Shown: positions 42,807 through 51,080 of the stretch, in pieces
Position numbering within the stretch: the stretch's first letter is position 1
How the letters are laid out: each line of letters opens with the position of its first letter
NCBI GenBank assembly: GCA_036562185.1
Contig: DATCKN010000090.1
Location: 1 to 64,000 of the forward strand
DNA: 64,000 nt
From: Thermoclostridium sp036562185
GTDB taxonomy: Bacteria; Bacillota; Clostridia; DSM-8532
Direction of reading: 5' to 3'
Position numbers and translations under genes: made by a program
Notes under the pieces: generated by a model
Told to the model about the DNA's origin: nothing
Databases searched by the model: none
Seen by the model: the letters and a program-made list of their open reading frames with translations, nothing else

Positions 42807-45080
42807 ATGAATAAAACACTTTTTTTCAGGAAAGTATTGCCATACTTGTCGTTACCGTTTACAGCCATATTTTGGATTCTGATACTGAATGATGATTTTG
42901 TATATGTTATAAAATGGTGGTTTGTTTTTGTGGTTGTGGGTTTATTGTTCTTACCGGTGTCATACCGTATTTTTTCTACATTTACCGATAAGGGATACAT
43001 TTTTTCCAAAACAATCGGTATTGCTGTGAGCTCATATATCTTCTGGATTCTTTCATATTTAAAAATATTGAAAATAACCCGGTTCAACTGCTGGTCTGTT
43101 ACGGTAATACTGGGGCTTATTGTATATGCATCGTTTTTTATAAGGAGCAAATCATACGGGAAGATCATAAATGGCATGGGTAGTGACACGATTTCCTGGG
43201 TTCTTACCGGTGAAAGCATCTTTCTTTTTTCCTTATGTTTCTGGACATATCTGAGGGGATTCAATCCCAGGATAGAGGGACTGGAAAAATTCATGGATTA
43301 TGGGTTTGTTAACAGTATCCTGCGTTCGGGTTATGTTCCGCCGAAAGATATGTGGTATGCAGGAGGCTCAATAAATTATTATTATTTCGGGCAATATGTT
43401 ACAGCATTTTTAACCCGGCTAAGCGGTCTTGAAACCGAAATTTCATACAACATTATGATGGCTACGCTGTTTGCATTCAGCATGGCGCTGTGTTTTACCA
43501 TTGTATCAGGTATGCTGAAAGGGTATGGCATTGCATCGAATTTTCCTGCGATTGCAGGCGGGCTTATTGCATCCCTGCTGGTTTGTCTCGGGGGCAATCT
43601 CCATTCGTTTTTCTATGGCTTCTTATCCAAATTTACAAAAAAAGGGGATAAGTACTGGTTCCCAGATGCAACCAGGTATATAGGTTACAATCCTGTAACA
43701 GATGACAAAACCATACATGAATTTCCTGTTTATTCGTTTGTAGTATCCGATTTGCACGCCCATGTTATAAACATGATTTTCGCTTTAACAATTATAGGAA
43801 TACTGCTTGCAGTATTCAGGAAATTGCAGGCAAGAGCCGATGAAAGCCGGCAGTATCGCAATATGTTTGACGAAATATTTTTCCCCGAAATGCTGTTAAT
43901 CGGGCTTTTCATATGTATTTTCCAAATGTCCAACTACTGGGATTTCCCGATATACCTGACGGTTGCATTATTTGTATTTATTTGTGCAGGAATTCGCCAT
44001 TATGGGTTCAGCAAAAAAACAACGGTTATTACTGCGGCCCGTTTTATTTTTGTGCTGATATGGTCAATGCTGCTGGCACTTCCGTTCAACCTGTCCTTCG
44101 ACCAGATAGCATCGGAGATTCGTTTTGCCAGGAACCATTCACTGCCTCACCAGCTTTTTGTTCTATGGGGATACCAGCTTACATTTGTGATTGTTTTCTT
44201 TATTATAATCCTTTATGCAGAGCAGAACATTGAATGGAAAAGGGTAAAGGGAAAGGAAAGGCTGAAAATACGCAAGGAAATGACTTTCCTTGTCAGAGTA
44301 GGAACCGTTCTGGAAAAGTATCCGGTGGATGATGTATTTGCAGTTATCCTCTGCATATCGGCAATGGGTTTGGTTCTTATTCCTGAAATTGTTTATGTAA
44401 AGGATATCTATGAAAAAGAATATGCCAGGGCAAATACCATGTTCAAGCTGACCTACCAGGCATTTATTATGTTTGGGCTGGCAGCGGGTTATATATTTGT
44501 ACGGATCAGGAAATCGCCATATGATGAGCCGAAATTGAAAATAGCAAAAGCTCTTACCGTTTTGATGCTGATACTGCCGATGATTTACCCATTCTATGCA
44601 ATACCGAGCTGGTATAAAGATTTGGACAGGCAGAAATATGACGGGCTTGACGGGCTTGCTTTTCTGAAAAAAGAATATCCGGATGATTATGAACTTATAT
44701 ACTGGTTACGGGATAACATCCAGGGACAGCCTGTTGTACTCGAGGCTAACGGTGACAGTTACACATACAATTGCAGAATATCCATGGCAACAGGACTACC
44801 GACAATTCAGGGATGGTTTACTCACGAATGGCTGTGGAGGGGAGACTATGCAGCAGTACAGGAACGTATCAATGAAGTACAAACAGTATACCAGTCTGAC
44901 GATTTGGACAAGACAAATGAGATTCTTCAGAAATACAATGTGGAATATATAGTTATAGGAAAACTGGAATATGACAAATTTCCCGATTTAAACGAAGATA
45001 AACTTTTAAGCCTCGGGACAGTTGTTTTTGAAAGACCGGATATAAAGCTGGTAAAAATAGAACAGCGGGCACAGCCTTGA
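42807..45080 (+). CDS. DUF2298 membrane protein (YYY family, GT-C-like)
   Basis: The 757-residue protein has about 14 membrane helices, the hallmark GGSINYYYFGQYV near residue 190, and FPVYSFVVSDLHAHVI near 310. These identify DUF2298 (Chlor_Arch_YYY), a family of predicted membrane glycosyltransferases. The C-terminal soluble part (PDDYELIYWLRDNIQGQPVV near 620) matches the layout of GT-C enzymes. ACAGGAGG fixes ATG 42807; an in-frame ATG at 42756 lacks a ribosome site. It is divergent from and probably works with the minus-strand glycan operon. Confidence 0.87.
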   Translation: MNKTLFFRKVLPYLSLPFTAIFWILILNDDFVYVIKWWFVFVVVGLLFLPVSYRIFSTFTDKGYIFSKTIGIAVSSYIFWILSYLKILKITRFNCWSVTVILGLIVYASFFIRSKSYGKIINGMGSDTISWVLTGESIFLFSLCFWTYLRGFNPRIEGLEKFMDYGFVNSILRSGYVPPKDMWYAGGSINYYYFGQYVTAFLTRLSGLETEISYNIMMATLFAFSMALCFTIVSGMLKGYGIASNFPAIAGGLIASLLVCLGGNLHSFFYGFLSKFTKKGDKYWFPDATRYIGYNPVTDDKTIHEFPVYSFVVSDLHAHVINMIFALTIIGILLAVFRKLQARADESRQYRNMFDEIFFPEMLLIGLFICIFQMSNYWDFPIYLTVALFVFICAGIRHYGFSKKTTVITAARFIFVLIWSMLLALPFNLSFDQIASEIRFARNHSLPHQLFVLWGYQLTFVIVFFIIILYAEQNIEWKRVKGKERLKIRKEMTFLVRVGTVLEKYPVDDVFAVILCISAMGLVLIPEIVYVKDIYEKEYARANTMFKLTYQAFIMFGLAAGYIFVRIRKSPYDEPKLKIAKALTVLMLILPMIYPFYAIPSWYKDLDRQKYDGLDGLAFLKKEYPDDYELIYWLRDNIQGQPVVLEANGDSYTYNCRISMATGLPTIQGWFTHEWLWRGDYAAVQERINEVQTVYQSDDLDKTNEILQKYNVEYIVIGKLEYDKFPDLNEDKLLSLGTVVFERPDIKLVKIEQRAQP

Positions 45081-45139
45081 ACCAGGTGCCGGTTTGTCTT
45101 TTCGTTCAATAGATTGGCGCTGCCAAATTGGGCAAAAAA

Positions 45140-45197
45140 AAAAGCACATTTACGTATGTACTTATAAATATAATAGCGTTATATCGAATGTGCTTTT
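45140..45197. terminator. Hairpin between the DUF2298 gene and thrC, stronger on minus strand
   Basis: AAAAGCACATT (45140-45150) pairs with AATGTGCTTTT (45187-45197) along 11 bases; the 36-base loop holds a second stem, ATATAA/TTATAT. On the plus strand only TTTT ends the stem. On the minus strand a T10 run (45134-45143) follows, giving a better terminator, though no minus gene lies here. It is the only strong structure in the 391-base gap before thrC. Confidence 0.55.
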
Positions 45198-45246
45198 CCC
45201 AGATAATATAATATTCAACTCAAATCAAACAACATCTATTATTAAA

Positions 45247-45273
45247 AGGAGGAACAAAATGAAAAAAAGTTAA
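45247..45273 (+). other. Strong ribosome site with a four-codon ORF
   Basis: AAAGGAGG (45247-45254) is followed after six bases by ATG AAA AAA AGT TAA (45259-45273), encoding only MKKS. It may be a translated leader or the stub of a lost gene; no coding continuation is visible in any frame nearby. It lies about 200 bases before thrC and upstream of the predicted thrC promoter. Confidence 0.45.
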
Positions 45274-45398
45274 TGAATGTTGTCGTGAGTTTATTATAGC
45301 ATAACCATGATAAAATTACCATTAAGAGATGATTAAAGTTATGAACAAATCATGAACAAAATTACAATTATGCAAACTTGCCGATACTTAAAAATTCT

Positions 45399-45427
45399 TT
45401 GATTTTTTATATATTTTATATTATATT
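45399..45427 (+). promoter_or_regulatory. Promoter of thrC
   Basis: TTGATT (45399-45404) and TATATT (45422-45427) are 17 bases apart in very AT-rich DNA, 45 bases before the start codon. Confidence 0.5.
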
Positions 45428-45471
45428 ATCATTAGCTTAACCAGAAAGTGAAAAGTGAAAGAAGGTTACAT

Positions 45472-46965
45472 ATGAAATACAATAGCACGCGTGGCGGACT
45501 TTCAGATATTACCTCTGCTGAAGCAATAAAGATGGGTATAGCTCCCGATGGCGGGTTGTTTGTGCCTGGTGAGAATGTAAACATTGACATGAATTTTATT
45601 GAAAGTCTGATAAATGATACTTATCAGGAAAGGGCAGAGAAAATACTGTCTTTTTTTCTGACGGATTATGAAAAAAAAGAATTGGGCGAATGTGTTGCAA
45701 AAGCGTATGGGAGTAATTTTTCAACACCCGAGATTGTGCCTGTGGTCAGCCTTCACGAGCATCTTCATATGCTGGAACTATGGCATGGGCCTACATGCGC
45801 TTTTAAAGATATGGCTTTGCAGATACTTCCTCACTTTATGGTAAAGGCAATTGAAAAAACCGGGGAGAAGGCAAATATAGTCATTCTTGTGGCTACTTCA
45901 GGCGATACCGGTAAAGCAGCGCTGGAAGGCTTTGCGGATGTGGATGGAACGCATATAATTGTTTTTTATCCAAATGGAGGAGTAAGTGAAGTCCAGAGGC
46001 TTCAAATGGTTACACAAACGGGAAGGAATACAAGCGCTGTCGCTGTCAACGGGAATTTTGACGACACTCAGACAGGTGTAAAAAGAATCTTTAATGATGA
46101 AAATATCTGTTCAGCACTGGAATCAAAAGGTTTCAGGTTTTCTTCGGCAAATTCCATAAACTGGGGCAGACTGGTTCCGCAGATTGTATATTACTTTTCG
46201 GCATATGCCGATCTGTTGAAGATGAATAAAATAAAGCCGGGAGAGAAGATAAACTTTGTGGTTCCGACAGGCAATTTCGGAAACATTCTTGCAGCATGGT
46301 ATGCAATGAGTATGGGGCTTCCTGTAAATCGCCTTATTTGCGCTTCAAATGAAAATAATATTCTGACCGATTTTATTATAAGCGGAACATATGACAGGCG
46401 AAGGGAATTCCATAAAACATTGTCTCCGTCAATGGATATACTTATTTCAAGTAATTTAGAGCGGCTGTTGTTTGAGTTGAGCGGAAAGGATTCAAAACTG
46501 GTTTGCAGTTATATGAATGATCTGAATGTTAAAGGATATTACTCTGTGAATAATTCGATAAAAGAGCAAATCCAGGATGTATTCTGGGCAGGCTTTTCCA
46601 GCGACGAGGAGACTCTCGCATGCATCAGAAGTGTTTATAATGATTATGGTTATGTACTGGATACCCATACAGCGGTAGCCATGGACGTTTATGATAAGTA
46701 TGTAATATGCACAGGCGATCTTTCGCAGACTGTCATTGTTTCTACTGCAAGCCCGTTCAAGTTCAACCAGAGCGTGGCAAATGCGCTGTTTGGAAGAGAA
46801 ACCGAAGGCCTTGACGAATTTGAATTATTAAACCTTCTTTCTGAAAAAACAGGGTGGGAAATACCAAAAGGATTAAGAGATCTGGACAAAAAAGAGATAC
46901 TTCACAAAACTGTTTGCGATAAGGAAAAAATGGGTGAAGTTGTAATGAAAATCCTTAATGTGTAA
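45472..46965 (+). CDS. thrC: Threonine synthase
   Basis: The PLP enzyme converts O-phosphohomoserine to threonine. The 497-residue protein begins YNSTRGGLSDITSAEAI, has the PLP lysine in WHGPTCAFKDMAL (near 110), the phosphate-binding ATSGDTGKAAL (near 145), and VVPTGNFGNILAAW. It is the long fungal/Gram-negative-like form with the full N-terminal domain. ATG 45472 follows GAAGG. It precedes hprK by 53 bases, possibly in one transcript. Confidence 0.96.
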   Translation: MKYNSTRGGLSDITSAEAIKMGIAPDGGLFVPGENVNIDMNFIESLINDTYQERAEKILSFFLTDYEKKELGECVAKAYGSNFSTPEIVPVVSLHEHLHMLELWHGPTCAFKDMALQILPHFMVKAIEKTGEKANIVILVATSGDTGKAALEGFADVDGTHIIVFYPNGGVSEVQRLQMVTQTGRNTSAVAVNGNFDDTQTGVKRIFNDENICSALESKGFRFSSANSINWGRLVPQIVYYFSAYADLLKMNKIKPGEKINFVVPTGNFGNILAAWYAMSMGLPVNRLICASNENNILTDFIISGTYDRRREFHKTLSPSMDILISSNLERLLFELSGKDSKLVCSYMNDLNVKGYYSVNNSIKEQIQDVFWAGFSSDEETLACIRSVYNDYGYVLDTHTAVAMDVYDKYVICTGDLSQTVIVSTASPFKFNQSVANALFGRETEGLDEFELLNLLSEKTGWEIPKGLRDLDKKEILHKTVCDKEKMGEVVMKILNV

Positions 46966-47018
46966 TTAGCTTTAAATTATAATACTGGACAATTAAATTG
47001 AAAGCCGAAGGTGATATT

Positions 47019-47978
47019 ATGCCCGATCCGTCATATAATGTTACATTAGGAAGAATAATCAGTGAGTTTAAGCTGGAAGAATTAAATTATGTACCCGGCT
47101 CACATGATATATTGATAAAAACAGCAGATATTAACCGTCCGGGATTACAGCTTGCCGGTTTCTATGAACATTTCGGCTCTGACAGGATTCAAATTATCGG
47201 TACGGTGGAAATGGCTTATCTGGCTTCACTTTCGTACGAGGAAAGGTATGAAAGCCTGAAAGGTTTTTTCAGCCATGATTTTCCATGCTGCATAATCGCA
47301 AGGGGAAAAGAGCCATTTCCCGAAATGGTGGAACTTGCAGCGGAATATGGAACACCACTTCTGCGCACCGAAGAAGAGACATCCCGGTTTGCAAGTTATT
47401 TAATCCTGTATTTGAATGTTGAATTGGCGCCCCGTATTACAAAGCATGGAGTATTGGTGGAAGTTTACGGTGAAGGGGTGTTGATGCTTGGTGAAAGCGG
47501 AGTCGGAAAAAGTGAAACAGCACTGGAGCTGGTAAAACGCGGGCATCGGCTTGTAGCAGATGATGTTGTTGAAATACGGAAAGTTTCAAACAGGACTCTG
47601 GTTGGAAGCTCGCCTGACATAATAAGGCACTTTATTGAAATTCGCGGAGTGGGTATACTTGATGTGAAAAATCTGTATGGTGTCGGTGCGGTAAAATTGA
47701 CCGAAAATATTAATCTGGTTGTAAATATGGAACTATGGGATACTAATAAGCAGTATGACAGGCTTGGTATAAATGATGAGTATACTGAAATTCTGGGACT
47801 TAAAATACCTTCACTTACAATCCCGGTAAGACCCGGCAGAAACCTGGCAATTATTATTGAAGTTGCTGCCATGAATCACAGGCAGAAAAAAATGGGTTAT
47901 AATGCGGCGAAGGTATTAAATGAAAGGGTTATGCGGGAAATTGAGAGAAATTCAATGAGTAATATGAACGGTGGTTAA
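47019..47978 (+). CDS. hprK: HPr kinase/phosphorylase
   Basis: HprK phosphorylates HPr (or Crh) on Ser46 and removes that phosphate, linking glycolytic flux to carbon catabolite control. The 319-residue protein has the Walker A GESGVGKS (158-165) after HGVLVEVYGEGVLML, and the family signature IRGVGILDVKNLYG near 208. ATG 47019 follows GAAGGTG. It starts the conserved block hprK-murB-rapZ-yvcK-whiA; no HPr or Crh gene is seen here. Confidence 0.97.
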   Translation: MPDPSYNVTLGRIISEFKLEELNYVPGSHDILIKTADINRPGLQLAGFYEHFGSDRIQIIGTVEMAYLASLSYEERYESLKGFFSHDFPCCIIARGKEPFPEMVELAAEYGTPLLRTEEETSRFASYLILYLNVELAPRITKHGVLVEVYGEGVLMLGESGVGKSETALELVKRGHRLVADDVVEIRKVSNRTLVGSSPDIIRHFIEIRGVGILDVKNLYGVGAVKLTENINLVVNMELWDTNKQYDRLGINDEYTEILGLKIPSLTIPVRPGRNLAIIIEVAAMNHRQKKMGYNAAKVLNERVMREIERNSMSNMNGG

Positions 47979-48014
47979 TAAGTGGAAAACCTCAATATTA
48001 CAGGAGTTCAAAAA

Positions 48015-48935
48015 ATGAACAATGACATGATGGATTTAGCATTGGAGGAAGTAAACAGGATATTAAAAAGCGATCAAATACTTGTAGACGTTCCGATGAA
48101 AGACTATACATCGATGCGTGTAGGCGGAAAAGCCAAAATTGTTGTTCTTCCTTCGGCTGTGGATGAGATTAGGGAACTAATCAAGAGTCTGGGTAAAAAC
48201 AGTATCCCGTATTATGTCATTGGAAACGGCACAAACCTGATAGTTCATGATGCAGGCTACAATGGTGTAATAATTAAGCTTTCTGAAAATTTTTCATCGG
48301 TAACCGTTGATGAAAACATTATAACGGCAAAATCCGGAGCATCCATAGTTTCTGTTTCCAATCTGGCATGCGAAAACTCGCTGTCAGGCCTTGAATTTGC
48401 AGCAGGAATTCCTGGGACGGTTGGTGGTGCTGTTGTGATGAATGCCGGAGCATATGACGGGGAAATGAAGGATGTGGTTTTTGAAGCCACATGCGTTGAT
48501 CATACAGGCGAAATTGTAAGTTTAGGCTATGATGATTTGCAGTTCGGTTACAGGACGAGCAGAGTGCAAAGAGACAGTCTCGTGGTACTGGAAGCTAAAA
48601 TGAGGCTTAATGAAGGAAACATGGACGCGATTAAGGACAAAATGAAAGAGCTTAACAGGCGGAGAAGGGAGAAACAGCCATTGAACTTCCCCAGTGCAGG
48701 CAGTATTTTTAAAAGGCCTGCAGGGCACTTTGCCGGAAAACTGATTGAAGAAGCAGGACTTAGAGGATATCAAATCGGTGGTGCCCAGGTGTCTGAGAAA
48801 CACTGCGGTTTCATAATTAATACGGGAACCGCAACGGCTTCGGATGTGATTGAACTGATCGAATATATTAAAAAGAAGGTTTTTGAAACTTCCGGTGTAA
48901 TGTTGCAGCAGGAAGTGAAGATACTGGGAGGATAA
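48015..48935 (+). CDS. murB: UDP-N-acetylenolpyruvoylglucosamine reductase
   Basis: MurB makes UDP-MurNAc for peptidoglycan, using FAD and NADPH. The 306-residue protein has the FAD-binding TSMRVGGKAKIVV, GNGTNLIV, GIPGTVGGAVVMNAGAYDGE and the active-site serine region NFPSAGSIFKRP (type II MurB). ATG 48015 with AGGAG eight bases upstream is better than the in-frame GTG at 47982. It lies 2 bases before rapZ. Confidence 0.96.
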   Translation: MNNDMMDLALEEVNRILKSDQILVDVPMKDYTSMRVGGKAKIVVLPSAVDEIRELIKSLGKNSIPYYVIGNGTNLIVHDAGYNGVIIKLSENFSSVTVDENIITAKSGASIVSVSNLACENSLSGLEFAAGIPGTVGGAVVMNAGAYDGEMKDVVFEATCVDHTGEIVSLGYDDLQFGYRTSRVQRDSLVVLEAKMRLNEGNMDAIKDKMKELNRRRREKQPLNFPSAGSIFKRPAGHFAGKLIEEAGLRGYQIGGAQVSEKHCGFIINTGTATASDVIELIEYIKKKVFETSGVMLQQEVKILGG

Positions 48936-48937
48936 AT

Positions 48938-49822
48938 GTGGAATTCTTGATTATTACCGGTATGTCGGGTGCAGGTAAAAGCCTTTGTGTAAAATACTTT
49001 GAGGATATTGGATATTTTTGTGTGGACAATCTTCCACCGTCGCTTATTCCTAAGTTTGCTGAAATTTGTCTTCAGGGACAGAATAAAATGGATAAGATAG
49101 CACTTATCATGGATATACGGGGCGGTTCATTATTTCTTGAACTGTTTCCTGCTCTTGAATCCCTTGCTGCCTATGGGATATCTTACAAAATTCTGTTCCT
49201 GGAAGCTCAGGATAATGTTTTGGTAAAAAGGTTCAAAGAAACACGGAGAATGCATCCGCTGTCCCCGGAAGGGCGTATTTTGGACGGAATTAAGGAAGAA
49301 CGGCGTATTCTGCAACCGGTAAAGGAAAAAGCACACTATATTATTGATACGTCAAATTTTACACCAAGGCAGCTGAAACAGGAAATACACAATCTGTTTG
49401 TTGAAGGAAAGCCGTTTTCAGGACTGATTATAAGTGTAATCTCCTTCGGTTTCAAATACGGAGTGCCAATAGACTGTGATTTGGTATTTGATGTCCGTTT
49501 TATACCTAATCCCTATTATATAGATACATTGAAACCCCTGACCGGCAATGACAAGGAAGTAAGCGATTATGTAATGAGTTTTCACGAGAGTACGGTTTTT
49601 TTATCAAAACTTGTTGATATGCTTGATTTTCTTATTCCGAATTATGTAAAGGAAGGGAAGAATCAGCTGGTTATAGGAATAGGCTGTACAGGAGGAAAAC
49701 ATCGCTCGGTCACAATTGCAAACCGTTTGTTTGATATTCTAAAGGCTAAAAACAGCAGTATAGTTCTTGAACACAGGGATATTGACAAAGATAACAGGAG
49801 AAATAAATATGAATCCTCTTAA
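48938..49822 (+). CDS. rapZ: RNase adapter protein RapZ (YvcJ)
   Basis: The 294-residue P-loop ATPase/GTPase has Walker A GMSGAGKS (8-15), DNLPPSL near 30, and the conserved C-terminal GIGCTGGKHRSVTIANRL. In enterobacteria RapZ guides GlmZ decay; in Firmicutes (YvcJ) the role is less clear but is linked to nucleotide sensing and competence. GTG 48938 follows GGGAGG. It overlaps yvcK by 14 bases. Confidence 0.95.
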   Translation: MEFLIITGMSGAGKSLCVKYFEDIGYFCVDNLPPSLIPKFAEICLQGQNKMDKIALIMDIRGGSLFLELFPALESLAAYGISYKILFLEAQDNVLVKRFKETRRMHPLSPEGRILDGIKEERRILQPVKEKAHYIIDTSNFTPRQLKQEIHNLFVEGKPFSGLIISVISFGFKYGVPIDCDLVFDVRFIPNPYYIDTLKPLTGNDKEVSDYVMSFHESTVFLSKLVDMLDFLIPNYVKEGKNQLVIGIGCTGGKHRSVTIANRLFDILKAKNSSIVLEHRDIDKDNRRNKYESS

Positions 49823-51080
49823 AATTCTTTATGCCACATACAGGTACAGAAAGTGGTTGTCAAACGGCGTTGCAGGTTTGTTATTTATAATCGCCGGAAT
49901 AATTATTTTGGTTTATCGGGCGGATATTCAAACCTTTCAGCTGATAATGGCGCTGTTATTCTGCGGGTTAGGCATAGTACTGTGTTATATATGTTTAAAA
50001 AAAATTGTCCTGGCTTTACTGAAAATAAATAATAACGGGCTTACCAATGTTCCCACAAACATGCTTGATATAGGTAAAAAGATCTACCATCGGTCGCAGC
50101 TCAGAGATGGCCCCAATATTGCAGTTATTGGCGGAGGAACTGGTATATCCACATTATTAAGGGGGTTAAAACAGTTCACATCGAATATATCTGCCATTAT
50201 AACAGTTGCAGACGACGGCGGCGGTTCTGGTATGCTCAGAAGAGATCTCGGCATGCTGCCTCCGGGCGATATCCGAAATTGCATTCTTGCGCTTGCGGAT
50301 ACCGAACCTCAGATGGAGAAACTGCTGCAATACCGTTTTCAGGATGGCGATTTAAAAGGCCAGTCTTTTGGCAATCTTTTTTTGGCTGCGATGACGGGAA
50401 TAAGTGAAAGCTTTGAAGCCGGAGTACGCAATATGAGCGAGGTTCTTGCGGTTACGGGAAGGGTGCTGCCCGTTACCTCCGAGAATATAAACTTAATAGC
50501 CGAACTTGAGGACGGAGTTATAATAAAAGGCGAATCAAAAATAGGTGAACACAATACTTTTCATCCGGGACGAATAAAAAGAGTATATTTGGACAAGAAT
50601 AATGTAAAACCACTGGAAAGTGCTTTAAGCGCGATAGATGAAGCATCGGTTATAGTACTTGGACCTGGAAGCCTTTACACCAGTATAATACCAAACCTGC
50701 TCGTTGACCATGTCGTGGAAAGAATAGTCAAATCCGATGCGATAAAGATTTATGTAGCAAACATAATGACACAGCCTGGTGAAACCGAAGGTTATACAGT
50801 AAGTGATCATATCAATGCTATATACCAGCATGCCGGCTGTGACGGCTTTATTGATTATTGCATAGTGAATACCGGAAGAGTACCCGATGAAATATACCGG
50901 CGTTATCTTAACGATGGTGCATCTATGGTCAGGCTGGATGCCAACAAAGTAAAAAAGATGGGAATAAAAACAGTAGAACGCGATTTAATCCAGATAAATA
51001 AGGGCTATGTAAGGCATGATCCGGTCAAACTGGCAAGAGCGGTAATTGAAATTTGCAGTAGTAAGGCAGGGAAGCAATAG
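49809..51080 (+). CDS. yvcK: YvcK/CofD-like gluconeogenesis factor
   Basis: The 423-residue protein has two N-terminal membrane helices (about 20-60), an extra compared with B. subtilis YvcK, then the CofD-like fold with IGGGTGISTLLRGLK near 104 and DDGGGSGMLRRDLGM near 133. YvcK binds UDP-sugars and is needed for growth on gluconeogenic carbon and for normal wall placement. ATG 49809 follows AGGAG. It ends exactly where the debranching-enzyme gene begins. Confidence 0.95.
   Translation: MNPLKILYATYRYRKWLSNGVAGLLFIIAGIIILVYRADIQTFQLIMALLFCGLGIVLCYICLKKIVLALLKINNNGLTNVPTNMLDIGKKIYHRSQLRDGPNIAVIGGGTGISTLLRGLKQFTSNISAIITVADDGGGSGMLRRDLGMLPPGDIRNCILALADTEPQMEKLLQYRFQDGDLKGQSFGNLFLAAMTGISESFEAGVRNMSEVLAVTGRVLPVTSENINLIAELEDGVIIKGESKIGEHNTFHPGRIKRVYLDKNNVKPLESALSAIDEASVIVLGPGSLYTSIIPNLLVDHVVERIVKSDAIKIYVANIMTQPGETEGYTVSDHINAIYQHAGCDGFIDYCIVNTGRVPDEIYRRYLNDGASMVRLDANKVKKMGIKTVERDLIQINKGYVRHDPVKLARAVIEICSSKAGKQ

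Noticed and set aside
42608..43294. 228-codon minus-strand frame over the start of the DUF2298 gene
   Set aside because: It crosses both divergent promoters and the real coding sequence is on the plus strand.
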